NCBI GenBank assembly: GCA_964479045.1
Contig: CAYZJI010000018.1
Coordinates: 1 to 34,874 of the forward strand
DNA: 34,874 nucleotides
From: 2-02-FULL-47-50 sp964479045
GTDB taxonomy: Bacteria > Pseudomonadota > Gammaproteobacteria > Eutrophobiales > Eutrophobiaceae
Direction: 5' to 3'
In this document: one piece after another, positions 16,677-24,949 of the stretch
Layout of the letters: each line of letters starts with the position of its first letter
Position numbering within the stretch: the stretch's first letter is position 1
Notes under the pieces: generated by a model
The model's database searches: none
Seen by the model: only the letters and a program-made list of their open reading frames with translations
Told to the model about the DNA's origin: nothing
Position numbers and translations under genes: made by a program

Positions 16677-19028
16677 TCAGGTTTCTTTTTCCGGTTCTGT
16701 TCTCACAGGTGAACTGTTGTCATTCCCCTGAGGTGCTGTTGGGTAACTGCGTGGATTGAGCTGGGTAACGTCATTATCATTTTCATAAGCCGGGCGTGAG
16801 GCTGGACTCTCAGCCGGATTATTCTGCTGTTGCACCGGCTGATACTCAGATGCCGGACGTGATTGCTGTTGGTGTTCAGCAGATTGAACAGGATACTGCG
16901 CATTAAAATGACTGCCCGGATCCTGTGCAGGTGTTACGGAACCTTGCGGTGTCTCCTGTCTTGTTGCCTGTTCCTGTTGTGGCCGTGAACCCTGCGGCTG
17001 ACCACCCCGCTCAGCATGATCCTTGAAGCGCCGCCTGCCACCGCGCCGGCCTCTACGTTGAGATTGTCCTGTTCCTTGAGCAGGGCTTCCTCCCTGTTCA
17101 TTCTCGGGTTTGTTACTCTTGTTACGACCGTGGTTACGTTGACGATTACCCTGTTTCTGGTTGCGCTGTGAACGGTGATGCTGATTGTTTCTATGAGTAT
17201 GTCCGGACCAGTTACCACCCGTGGCAGTATCCTTATTGGGTGTTGCAGGTGCGGGTGTTACAGGTTCAACGGATGCATGTTCCGGGTTTTCCTGGTCCGG
17301 AACACCAAACAGACTGCCAAACAGACGAGTAATCAGTCCCTTGGGACGACCAGTCTGTTTGCCCGCGTCCTTTACAGGCTGTATTGGAGCAACAGGAGTT
17401 GCTGTTGCTGCTGCGGGCGCAGGTTTATCCGGAATAATCTGCTTGATGACTGGTTCTTCACTGCGTTGTTTCTTGTGTTCCTGCATATGCTGCAGAACAC
17501 CTTCTTTGCTTTCCGGCTGTATGGTGTAACTCGGCTGGGCATTATCCTTGCTGCCGGTTTCAGACAGGCGGATCCGCTGCACGTGATACTGTGGTGTTTC
17601 CATGGAAGGCGTCGGCACCAGCACGATATCAACATCATGCCGGCCCTCGATTTCAGCGAGTGCCTTGCGTTTCTCATTTAACAAAAATGTAGCTGCATCA
17701 ACAGGCAACTGGGCAATGACTTTGGCAGTCATGTCCTTGATGGATTCTTCCTCAATAATGCGCAGCACGGCGAGTGCCAGGGACTCAATTCCCCGAATCG
17801 TACCCTGACCATCGCAGCGCGGGCAGGGAATATTACTGGATTCGCCCAGTGAGGGACGCAGGCGCTGACGTGACATTTCCAGCAAACCAAAGCGTGATAT
17901 CTTGCCGATTTGAACGCGGGCCCGATCCATTTTCAGATTTTCGCGCAAACGGTTTTCCACTTCGCGCTGGTTGCGGTTGTTCATCATATCGATAAAATCG
18001 ATGACGATCAGTCCGCCCAGATCACGCAGGCGTAATTGGCGTGCAATTTCGTCTGCTGCTTCAAGATTGGTATTCAATGCGGTTTCTTCAATATCGCCAC
18101 CTGCGGTTGAGCGTGAGGAGTTGATATCGATGCTTAACAGCGCTTCAGTGTGATCAATAATAATGGCACCACCGGAGGGCAGACGCACTTCGCGTGAAAA
18201 TGCCGATTCGATCTGGTTTTCAATCTGGTAGCGTGTAAACAGCGGATCTTTTTCTTCATAAAATTTCAGCTTGTGCAGGTTTTGTGGCATCACCTGCTGC
18301 ATGAAATCATGCGCACGTTTGTACACCTCACGGCTGTCCACCCAGATTTCAGTAATATCCTTGCGCAGGTAATCACGCAGCGCACGAATAATGACTTCAC
18401 TTTCCTGATAAATCAGAAAAGGGGCGGGCTGTTTTTCGGATGCTGTGGAAATGGATTCCCACAGGCTCAGGAGGTAATCAAGGTCCCACTGCAGTTCTTC
18501 ACTGGATTTGCCCACGCCGGCCGTGCGCAGGATAAGGCCCATGCCTTCGGGGATGTTGAGGCCACTCATTGCTTCACGGGCATCATTGCGATCATTGCCC
18601 TCAATCTGGCGAGATACGCCACCCGCCCGTGGATTGTTGGGCATCAATACAAGATAACGGCCTGCGAGACTGACAAACGTGGTGAGCGCTGCACCCTTGT
18701 TACCACGTTCTTCCTTTTCGACCTGGACGATGAATTCCTGGTCCTGGCGCAGGACCTCGCGGATATTGATACGCCCGCCACCGGCCTGATCCTTGAAGAG
18801 AGAATGGGCGATTTCCTTGAAAGGCAAAAACCCGTGACGTTCGGCACCGTAATCGACAAACGCAGCTTCAAGGCTGGGTTCTATGCGAACGACGCGACCC
18901 TTGTAGATATTGGATTTTTTCTGCTCGCGCGCGGAGGATTCAATATCGAGATCATACAACCGCTGGCCATCAACCAGTGCAACCCGCAACTCTTCCGGCT
19001 GAGTTGCGTTAATCAGCATTCTTTTCAT
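16677..19028 (-). CDS. rne: Ribonuclease E
   Basis: Essential endoribonuclease of 783 residues for mRNA decay and rRNA/tRNA maturation. The catalytic half is very close to E. coli RNase E: MKRMLINATQPEELRVAL, an S1-domain stretch, DNase I-like residues Asp301 and Asp344 (E. coli 303 and 346), and the zinc-link CPRC at 402-405. The scaffold half is much shorter than E. coli (1061 in all). It has an amphipathic segment at about 564-576 (GLITRLFGSLFGV), probably the membrane-targeting helix, an Arg/Asn/Gly-rich block at about 610-675 likely to bind RNA, and a Gln/Pro-rich tail. The ATG at 19028 is set by AAGGA at 19036-19040; an in-frame ATG 33 bases earlier is less likely. Confidence 0.97.
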   Translation of the reverse strand: MKRMLINATQPEELRVALVDGQRLYDLDIESSAREQKKSNIYKGRVVRIEPSLEAAFVDYGAERHGFLPFKEIAHSLFKDQAGGGRINIREVLRQDQEFIVQVEKEERGNKGAALTTFVSLAGRYLVLMPNNPRAGGVSRQIEGNDRNDAREAMSGLNIPEGMGLILRTAGVGKSSEELQWDLDYLLSLWESISTASEKQPAPFLIYQESEVIIRALRDYLRKDITEIWVDSREVYKRAHDFMQQVMPQNLHKLKFYEEKDPLFTRYQIENQIESAFSREVRLPSGGAIIIDHTEALLSIDINSSRSTAGGDIEETALNTNLEAADEIARQLRLRDLGGLIVIDFIDMMNNRNQREVENRLRENLKMDRARVQIGKISRFGLLEMSRQRLRPSLGESSNIPCPRCDGQGTIRGIESLALAVLRIIEEESIKDMTAKVIAQLPVDAATFLLNEKRKALAEIEGRHDVDIVLVPTPSMETPQYHVQRIRLSETGSKDNAQPSYTIQPESKEGVLQHMQEHKKQRSEEPVIKQIIPDKPAPAAATATPVAPIQPVKDAGKQTGRPKGLITRLFGSLFGVPDQENPEHASVEPVTPAPATPNKDTATGGNWSGHTHRNNQHHRSQRNQKQGNRQRNHGRNKSNKPENEQGGSPAQGTGQSQRRGRRGGRRRFKDHAERGGQPQGSRPQQEQATRQETPQGSVTPAQDPGSHFNAQYPVQSAEHQQQSRPASEYQPVQQQNNPAESPASRPAYENDNDVTQLNPRSYPTAPQGNDNSSPVRTEPEKET

Positions 19029-19430
19029 TGCAATTTCCTTGATGCGCTCATACTGCCGCATGTCCCGTCACTGCCATGTCTGAACAGCTTCTGGCTGAAC
19101 AGACTATCCCGTGTGACTGTATACAAGCGTCTGGCAGGAGCGCCAGTGACTACACATTCACAGGGTAGTGCAGTCGTTAAACCCGTTTGACCCTGATGCA
19201 GTTTGCGGTCTGGTTACCGCCCGATTCTGTTGCCGCAGGTCATTAATCTTTTGATACAGGGTGTCCGGCGTGAAACCGGTATGGAGGGGTGGCTCAGGCG
19301 ATCCAAAACAGCTCTGGTGACTTACTCGCCCGCAATCCACTGGTGAATCCGGCTCCAATACAGCGGTAAAACGCATATGATTCAGGCCATATGGAATGGC
19401 TCGTTTCCTGGAATTCCCCCTGAAATCAGC
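19029..19430 (-). promoter_or_regulatory. Long 5' leader of rne
   Basis: About 400 bases separate the predicted start of transcription (near 19429) from the rne ATG. They hold no convincing gene. E. coli rne has a 361-nt leader through which RNase E controls its own mRNA, so the same role is inferred here from length and position. Local inverted repeats are visible: GCGGT/ACCGC at 19205-19220, CCGG/CCGG at 19265-19279 and GTCTG/CAGAC at about 19079-19104. I could not compare their structure with the E. coli hairpins. Confidence 0.5.
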
Positions 19431-19435
19431 GTGAT

Positions 19436-19464
19436 ACTATAGCAATCTTGTGTTACTCCGGCAA
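19436..19464 (-). promoter_or_regulatory. Probable rne promoter
   Basis: On the minus strand TTGCCG (19464-19459), a 17-base spacer and TATAGT (19441-19436) form a good sigma-70 promoter. Transcription would start near 19429. The -35 element is only 10 bases from the rluC start on the other strand, so rluC and rne expression may interfere. No separate convincing rluC promoter was found. Confidence 0.55.
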
Positions 19465-19474
19465 TTATATTGAC

Positions 19475-20419
19475 ATGAACCAGGTATCCTCCCGAACAGC
19501 GGTCCAGCATATTATCATCAGCGCCGAGCAGGCCGGCCGTCGTATCGACAATTACCTGACCGGTTATTTCAGGGACATCCCCAAGACCCGTATCTATCAG
19601 ATGCTCAGGAAGGGGGAAGTCCGGGTCAACCGCGGCCGGGTCAAACCGGAATACCGGCTACAGGAACAAGATACCATCCGTATTCCTCCGGTTTTCCATC
19701 AGGACCCGGGATCAGCCAGTCAAACACCAACGCCCAGGCTGTTGAGTCTGCTAGACGGACAGACGCTGTATGAAGACGACCACATTCTGGCAATTAACAA
19801 ACCTGCCGGACTCGCCGTGCATGCGGGCAGTGGTGAACGCTTCGGTGTGATTGAAATCCTGCGTGCACTACGCCCTGAACTTGAAACTCTGGAACTGGTA
19901 CACCGGCTGGACAAGCCGACATCCGGTTGTCTGTTGCTGGCAAAGGAGCACCGGGTATTGCGTCAGCTCCATAATCTTTTTCGTGAAAATCAGGTTAAAA
20001 AGCAGTATCTCGCCTTGTTAAAAGGACGACTTGAACAGCCCGCCAGAGTTGATTTGCCACTTCGCAAGAATGAATTGCAATCCGGAGAGCGAATGGTACA
20101 AGTCCATACCGGCGGCAAAGGCGCAATGACCCGGTTTATTCCAGAACGGAAATTCAGCATGGCAACGCTGGTGCGGGCCGAGATCAGCACCGGTCGCACC
20201 CACCAGATCCGTGTTCATGCTGCCAGTATTGGTCATCCGGTGGCCCGCGATGAAAAATATGGCGACCAGAATTTTAATCAACTGATGAAACGTACAGGCT
20301 TGAAACGCATGTTCCTGCATGCTGAGAACATGCGATTTACATTCCCTGGTTCCGGCGCTCGTATCGATTTACATGCACCGCTTTCCGCGGAGCTGACTGA
20401 ATTTCTGGATAAACTGTAA
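19475..20419 (+). CDS. rluC: 23S rRNA pseudouridine synthase RluC
   Basis: Makes pseudouridines in 23S rRNA (positions 955, 2504 and 2580 in E. coli). With the ATG at 19475 it has 314 residues (E. coli 319). An S4 RNA-binding domain lies at about 14-75 (GRRIDNYLTGYFRDIPKTRI, then RKGEVRVNRGRVKP). The catalytic domain has LVHRLDKPTSGCLLLAK with the nucleophile Asp146, and RTHQIRVHAASIGHPVARD. An earlier TTG at 19448 is in frame but would fall inside the rne promoter. Divergence from rne is conserved with E. coli. Confidence 0.94.
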   Translation: MNQVSSRTAVQHIIISAEQAGRRIDNYLTGYFRDIPKTRIYQMLRKGEVRVNRGRVKPEYRLQEQDTIRIPPVFHQDPGSASQTPTPRLLSLLDGQTLYEDDHILAINKPAGLAVHAGSGERFGVIEILRALRPELETLELVHRLDKPTSGCLLLAKEHRVLRQLHNLFRENQVKKQYLALLKGRLEQPARVDLPLRKNELQSGERMVQVHTGGKGAMTRFIPERKFSMATLVRAEISTGRTHQIRVHAASIGHPVARDEKYGDQNFNQLMKRTGLKRMFLHAENMRFTFPGSGARIDLHAPLSAELTEFLDKL

Positions 20420-20463
20420 AATTCTTATGGAAGCACCCACAGGTTTATCTGCTTTCAGTCTGC

Positions 20464-21432
20464 ATGAGTTATAATTTATCCATGGAAAACCAAAACCAGC
20501 AAAATCATACAAACACGGATTTTGAACAAAACCTCATAAGCCGTATTGCCTGGGAAGCGATTGCGGAGCAACGCCGTGCCCGCCGTTGGGGCATATTCTT
20601 CAAATTTGTTGCTGCGTTTTATGTGCTCTTTTTCATGCTGTTATATCTGCCCGTCAGTTGGCATGGCGGTTCAATATCCACTGAAAAACATACCGCTCTG
20701 GTAGATATCGAAGGGGTCATTGCGGCGGATTCTGAAGCCAATGCAGATTACATCGTCAGCGGCTTGCGTGCTGCATTCGAGGATGAAAATACCGCGGGGG
20801 TCATCCTGCGCATCAACAGTCCCGGAGGAAGTCCGGTACAGGCCGGTTATGTCAATGATGAAATCCGGCGTTTACGGGAATTGCATCCGGACATTCCGGT
20901 ATATGCAGTCATTTCCGACATGTGTGCATCTGGTGGATATTATATCGCTGTCGCCGCAGACAAAATTTACGCCAATAAAGCCAGTGTTGTAGGTTCGATT
21001 GGTGTAGTGATGTCCGGCTTCGGTTTTGTCGACGCTATCAATAAACTTGGTGTTGAAAGGCGCCTTCTGCATGCCGGAGAAAGCAAGGGTTTCCTCGATC
21101 CTTTTTCACCACTGAAGACCGAGGATGTTGAACACATCGACGGTGTGCTGAACGATGTTTATGAACAGTTTATTGATGTCGTCAAAAAAGGCCGTGGTGA
21201 TCGACTGAAACAGGATGAAAATATATTCTCCGGCCTGATCTGGACTGGAGAACAATCTCTGGAGCTGGGGCTCGTCGATGCGCTGGGGAGTGCCGGCTTT
21301 GTTGCGCGTGAGGTCATTGGCGCTGAAGAAATAATCGATTTTACCCAGCGTGATACCTATCTGGATCGTTTCAGCAAACAACTCGGTGCAGCAGTCGCCG
21401 GGGCATTAATGTCCCGGCTGGAATTGCGTTAG
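20464..21432 (+). CDS. sppA: Signal peptide peptidase A-type (S49) membrane peptidase
   Basis: S49 family peptidase of the short (36K) type, 322 residues, that degrades cleaved signal peptides or other membrane peptides. A cytoplasmic head is followed by one membrane segment at about 43-65. The catalytic dyad is Ser156 (DMCASGGYYIA) and Lys208 (AGESKGF), with RINSPGGSPVQAG forming the oxyanion region. The start is uncertain: ATG at 20464 and at 20482 are both in frame, neither has a ribosome binding site, and TATAAT at 20470-20475 lies between them. Its position after rluC and before maf matches Pseudomonas. It is the short type, not the 67-kDa E. coli SppA. It ends tail to tail with maf. Confidence 0.9.
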   Translation: MSYNLSMENQNQQNHTNTDFEQNLISRIAWEAIAEQRRARRWGIFFKFVAAFYVLFFMLLYLPVSWHGGSISTEKHTALVDIEGVIAADSEANADYIVSGLRAAFEDENTAGVILRINSPGGSPVQAGYVNDEIRRLRELHPDIPVYAVISDMCASGGYYIAVAADKIYANKASVVGSIGVVMSGFGFVDAINKLGVERRLLHAGESKGFLDPFSPLKTEDVEHIDGVLNDVYEQFIDVVKKGRGDRLKQDENIFSGLIWTGEQSLELGLVDALGSAGFVAREVIGAEEIIDFTQRDTYLDRFSKQLGAAVAGALMSRLELR

Positions 21433-22019
21433 GGAACTTTTAAGCCGGCTGAGCGCAACATTGCACTCAGGCGTATCAAGGGCAATCCAATCAACGCTGT
21501 CGGGTCATCACACTCGATTTTCTCAAACAGGGAAATACCCAGCCGTTCAGATTTGAAACTGCCTGCGCAATCATAGGGCTGTTCCAGCTGCAAATAACGT
21601 TCAATTTCTTCCATACCTAACATCCGGAAGACCACCTCGCAGGTAATGCATGCTGTCTGAATATTGTGCGGATCCAGTACGCACAGACCGGTCAGGAACA
21701 CTACCCCTTGCCCGCTCATGCCTGCTAATTGTTTAACGGCATTTTCATGATTTCCCGGTTTGGTCAGGATCTGTCCGTTCAGGACCGCTACCTGGTCAGA
21801 ACCGATGACGACCGCGTCAGAATGGCTTTTACGCACGGCCCGTGCTTTTTCTTCAGCCAGCCGTGTGACCAGGTCGACAGGGGATTCGCCGGTCCGGCCG
21901 GATTCATCTATATCCGGATTGTGGCAGGTAAAAGGCAACCCCAACCGGGACAGGAGTTCCTTACGGTAAGGCGAGGATGAAGCCAGTATCAGTGGGGGAG
22001 ATTTGGAAGATATAGTCAC
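21429..22019 (-). CDS. yceF: Maf/YceF-type nucleotide pyrophosphatase
   Basis: House-cleaning NTP pyrophosphatase of 196 residues. The motif SSSPYRKELLSRLGLPF, the catalytic GSDQVAVL, and the tail AGSFKSERLGISLFEKIEC place it with the YceF subgroup, which prefers 7-methyl-GTP. The start is GTG at 22019; no ATG is near. Its stop TAA and the TAG of the S49 peptidase gene overlap in TTAG at 21429-21432. In E. coli the same gene lies between rluC and yceD, also on the strand opposite both. Confidence 0.93.
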   Translation of the reverse strand: MTISSKSPPLILASSSPYRKELLSRLGLPFTCHNPDIDESGRTGESPVDLVTRLAEEKARAVRKSHSDAVVIGSDQVAVLNGQILTKPGNHENAVKQLAGMSGQGVVFLTGLCVLDPHNIQTACITCEVVFRMLGMEEIERYLQLEQPYDCAGSFKSERLGISLFEKIECDDPTALIGLPLIRLSAMLRSAGLKVP

Positions 22020-22044
22020 GTATTACACCACGGTTTTCGCCGGC

Positions 22045-22074
22045 ATTAGACTGGAGAAACTGCCTGTCCGTCAA
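22045..22074 (-). promoter_or_regulatory. Probable yceF (maf) promoter
   Basis: On the minus strand TTGACG (22074-22069), an 18-base spacer and TCTAAT (22050-22045) match the sigma-70 consensus at five of six positions in each box. Initiation near 22038 leaves a leader of about 19 bases with a GGTG before the GTG start. Confidence 0.6.
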
Positions 22075-22101
22075 CGTGTTATACGGAACAATCACGCTTT
22101 T

Positions 22102-22130
22102 TTGACAGCCGCATGGGTCATGGATACACT
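22102..22130 (+). promoter_or_regulatory. Probable yceD-rpmF-plsX-fab promoter
   Basis: A perfect -35 TTGACA (22102-22107), a 17-base spacer and TACACT (22125-22130) make one of the best promoters in the window. Transcription would begin near 22137, only about 4 bases before the ATG at 22141. It is divergent from the yceF promoter with 27 bases between the two -35 boxes. Confidence 0.65.
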
Positions 22131-22140
22131 TTGCCGCCTG

Positions 22141-22671
22141 ATGCAGCCCGAGTTGCCGCTCACCATAGACCCCAAACGTCTGGCCCAGCGGGGAGAATTA
22201 CTGCAGGGGCAGTACCTGCTGCGTGACATGCCGCGGCTGGAGGCGTTACTGCATGATAGCGCGGGCGCTGTGGTTTTTTCACTGAATTTCAGTTTTGATG
22301 AAATACGCCGTATCAGTTTTATCCGTGGCAGCATCAGGTCTCAGGTCAAGTTGCAATGCCAGCGATGTCTCGGTGATATGTGCCTGGATATCGATAATCC
22401 GGTTTATCTGGGGTTGCCGGAAAAGGCCACTGAACAAAGTGAATTGCCACAGGGTTGTGAACCCGTGGCGGCCGAATCTGAAGCCGGGTCAGTATCGTTG
22501 CACGGACTGATTGAAGATGAGTTGATACTGGCCATACCGATAGCCCCGATGCATCCCGTGGAGCAATGCCGGGATGCCGGATTGATTGAAAGCATGAACC
22601 AGCAGGCCCGGACAAGCCCGTTCAGCGTATTAAAGAATTTATCAAAGAAATCCATTAACAGGAGAGAGTAA
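22141..22671 (+). CDS. yceD: 23S rRNA accumulation protein YceD (DUF177)
   Basis: Conserved protein of 176 residues needed for normal 23S rRNA levels in E. coli and plants; the exact action is unknown. It opens like the E. coli protein (QPELPLTIDPKRLAQRGELL) and has the family's paired cysteines (VKLQCQRC). The later acidic patch is LIEDELILAIPIAPMHP, and the end is SPFSVLKNL. The ATG at 22141 is chosen because it matches the E. coli start and lies just after the promoter; ATG at 22120 and an open frame to 22003 exist, but 22120 falls inside the promoter. rpmF follows after 3 bases, the universal pairing. Confidence 0.9.
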   Translation: MQPELPLTIDPKRLAQRGELLQGQYLLRDMPRLEALLHDSAGAVVFSLNFSFDEIRRISFIRGSIRSQVKLQCQRCLGDMCLDIDNPVYLGLPEKATEQSELPQGCEPVAAESEAGSVSLHGLIEDELILAIPIAPMHPVEQCRDAGLIESMNQQARTSPFSVLKNLSKKSINRRE

Positions 22672-22674
22672 GTC

Positions 22675-22860
22675 ATGGCTGTTCAAAAATCGAAAAAGTC
22701 GAATTCACGCCGCGGTATGCGCCGTGCTCACGACGCACTCACCAATCCGGCGCTGTCTATTGAATCCAGTACCGGGGAAGTGCACAGACGGCACCACATC
22801 AGTGCTGACGGCCATTATCGTGGCCGCAAGGTGCTGGACAAAAAGGATGATGCCGAATAA
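22675..22860 (+). CDS. rpmF: Ribosomal protein bL32
   Basis: Large-subunit protein of 61 residues, with MAVQKSKKSNSRRGMRRAHD at the start and HHISADGHYRGRKVL near the end. It has no cysteine, so it is the zinc-independent form as in E. coli. GGAGAG at 22661-22666 is a good ribosome binding site 8 bases before the ATG. The acidic KKDDAE tail is slightly longer than in E. coli. Confidence 0.97.
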   Translation: MAVQKSKKSNSRRGMRRAHDALTNPALSIESSTGEVHRRHHISADGHYRGRKVLDKKDDAE

Positions 22861-22960
22861 TTACCGGTTAATCCGGGGCCTGTTGCGCTCTCGTTAATAC
22901 AGGTAATACAGCGGTCGCACTGCATTCTGGCAGAGTTTTTCTACCATATCTGAATTCACC

Positions 22961-23974
22961 TTGAACGTTACCCTTGCCCTGGATGCGATGGGAGGCGATC
23001 ACGGCCCGAGTGTGACCGTGCCTGCGGCCATTCATGTTCTGCAAAAATATCCTGAATTACATCTGATTCTGGTCGGGCAGGAGCCGGTGCTGCTGCAGGT
23101 CCTGAGGGAAAACCATACCGGCCCCGATGCTCGTCTGCAGATTCATCATGCATCAGAAGTTGTAGAAATGCATGAATCACCCTCTCTTGCGCTGCGTAAC
23201 AAGAAGGATTCTTCAATGCGTGTTGCCATAGAGCTGGTCAAGAACGGTACGGCACAGGCGGCCGTGAGCGCCGGCAACACCGGCGCGCTCATGGCAACAG
23301 CGCGTTTTGTCCTTAAAATGCTGCCCGGGATCGATCGTCCAGCCATTTGTGGAACCATGCCGGGAATCAAACACCACACACATCTGCTGGATCTGGGTGC
23401 CAACGTGGATTCCTCCTCAGAACAGCTGTTTCAGTTTGCCGTCATGGGCGCTGAACTGACCAGCGCCGTGGACAACAAACCTAATCCTTCTGTTGCACTG
23501 CTGAATGTTGGCGCAGAAGAAATCAAGGGCAACGACCGTGTTAAACAAGCCGCAGCATTGTTGGCGAACAGTCATCTGAATTATGTTGGTTTTGTTGAGG
23601 GCAATGACATCTATTCAGGCAAAGTGGATGTTATCGTTTGTGACGGTTTTGCCGGGAATATTGCACTCAAGGCCAGCGAAGGTGTGGCCACATTTCTGAT
23701 GCATCATGCACGGGCGGAATTCAAGCGCACGTGGTACGGACGTTTGGCGGCATTCATTTCCATGCCAGCTCTCAAAGCCATTAAACGCAAGCTGGATCCG
23801 CGGCGTTATAACGGCGCCAGTCTGCTCGGTCTGCGTGGTATAGTAATCAAGAGTCACGGGGGTGCAGACAAGGTTTCATTTGCACATGCTATCGAAGAAG
23901 CCATCATTGAAGTCGAGAAAAATGTCCCGCAACGTATCAGCGCCGAGCTCGAAAAACTCTTTCCGGAAGGATAA
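22961..23974 (+). CDS. plsX: Phosphate acyltransferase PlsX
   Basis: Peripheral membrane enzyme of 337 residues that turns acyl-ACP into acyl-phosphate for phosphatidic acid synthesis by PlsY. Family motifs are LALDAMGGDHGPSVTVPAA, AAVSAGNTGALMA, NVGAEEIKGND and VCDGFAGNIALKASEG. No ATG or GTG is available; TTG at 22961 places LALDAMGGD as in homologues. The 100 bases after rpmF hold an imperfect CCGG-TTAAT-CCGG repeat and no convincing promoter or terminator, so it is probably read through from yceD-rpmF. Confidence 0.95.
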   Translation: MNVTLALDAMGGDHGPSVTVPAAIHVLQKYPELHLILVGQEPVLLQVLRENHTGPDARLQIHHASEVVEMHESPSLALRNKKDSSMRVAIELVKNGTAQAAVSAGNTGALMATARFVLKMLPGIDRPAICGTMPGIKHHTHLLDLGANVDSSSEQLFQFAVMGAELTSAVDNKPNPSVALLNVGAEEIKGNDRVKQAAALLANSHLNYVGFVEGNDIYSGKVDVIVCDGFAGNIALKASEGVATFLMHHARAEFKRTWYGRLAAFISMPALKAIKRKLDPRRYNGASLLGLRGIVIKSHGGADKVSFAHAIEEAIIEVEKNVPQRISAELEKLFPEG

Positions 23975-23980
23975 TCACCC

Positions 23981-24949
23981 TTGATTTATTCACGCATTGC
24001 CGGCACCGGCAGTTATCTGCCTGAACGTGTTATGACCAACGCTGATCTGGAGGAGATGGTAGAAACTTCAGATGAGTGGATCAGGACGCGCACCGGAATT
24101 ACCAAACGGCATATTGCTGCTGAAAACGAAACCACCTGTGATCTGGCCGAGCGCGCTGCGCGGGAGGCCATTACCGCCGCCGGCATTCAGCACGAAGATA
24201 TCGGCTTGATTATCATCGGCACAACCACACCGGATATGATTTTTCCCAGCACCGCCTGTCTTTTGCAGGAGCGCCTGGGCATCCATGGCTGCCCGGCATT
24301 TGATGTCCAGGCTGTCTGCACCGGTTTTATCTATGCACTCGATATCGCGGACAAATTCATTCGTACCGGCACGGTTAAAACAGCGCTGGTCATCGGTGCT
24401 GAGACCCTGTCCCGCATCCTCGACTGGACCGATCGCACCACTTGCGTGCTGTTCGGTGACGGTGCCGGGGCCGTGATTCTCGAAGCCAGCAAGGAGCCGG
24501 GTATACTTTCTACACATATCCACGCTGACGGCCAATATCACAGCCTGCTGAAAGTACCGGGAGGCGTATCCAGTACCCCGGAAAAACTCAGAAATGGCGG
24601 GGCGTATATTGAAATGCAGGGTAATGAAGTATTCAAAGTGGCTGTGAACACGTTGGGCCGGATTGTGGATGAAACCCTTGAAGCCAATCATCTGAACAAG
24701 GAAGACATTGACTGGCTGGTGCCGCATCAGGCCAATACCCGCATCATTGCCGCCACGGCCAAAAAACTGAACATGCCGATGGAACGTGTAATTCTTACCG
24801 TAGGTGAACACGGAAATACTTCAGCCGCTTCTGTGCCGCTGGCGCTGGATACCGCCGTCAGGGACGGGCGCATCAAACGCGGTGACACATTGATGCTGGA
24901 AGCCTTCGGCGGTGGTTTTACCTGGGGATCTGCATTGATTAAATACTAG
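23981..24949 (+). CDS. fabH: 3-oxoacyl-ACP synthase III (FabH)
   Basis: Starts fatty-acid synthesis by condensing acetyl-CoA with malonyl-ACP; 322 residues (E. coli 317). The N-terminus YSRIAGTGSYLPERVMTNAD fits from the TTG start at 23981, which has GGAAGG at 23965-23970. The catalytic triad is Cys113 (VQAVCTGF), the His of WLVPHQANTRI and the Asn of GEHGNTSAAS. It follows plsX after 6 bases. Pseudomonas aeruginosa lacks fabH at this place, so here the locus is more like E. coli. Confidence 0.96.
   Translation: MIYSRIAGTGSYLPERVMTNADLEEMVETSDEWIRTRTGITKRHIAAENETTCDLAERAAREAITAAGIQHEDIGLIIIGTTTPDMIFPSTACLLQERLGIHGCPAFDVQAVCTGFIYALDIADKFIRTGTVKTALVIGAETLSRILDWTDRTTCVLFGDGAGAVILEASKEPGILSTHIHADGQYHSLLKVPGGVSSTPEKLRNGGAYIEMQGNEVFKVAVNTLGRIVDETLEANHLNKEDIDWLVPHQANTRIIAATAKKLNMPMERVILTVGEHGNTSAASVPLALDTAVRDGRIKRGDTLMLEAFGGGFTWGSALIKY

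Noticed and set aside
18273..19190. 305-codon open frame antisense to rne
   Set aside because: It mirrors the well-conserved RNase E catalytic domain on the other strand, lacks a ribosome binding site, and its product resembles nothing known. It is a codon-bias shadow.
19158..19376. 72-codon frame in the rne leader on the minus strand
   Set aside because: It could be a leader peptide, but it has no ribosome binding site and no coding-like composition; the leader is better read as structured RNA.
22003..22140. Upstream extension of yceD
   Set aside because: It overlaps the yceF start and both promoters, and E. coli YceD aligns only from the ATG at 22141.
24068..24811. 247-codon open frame antisense to fabH
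   Set aside because: It lies wholly inside fabH, which has an intact active site; composition is that of an antisense shadow.
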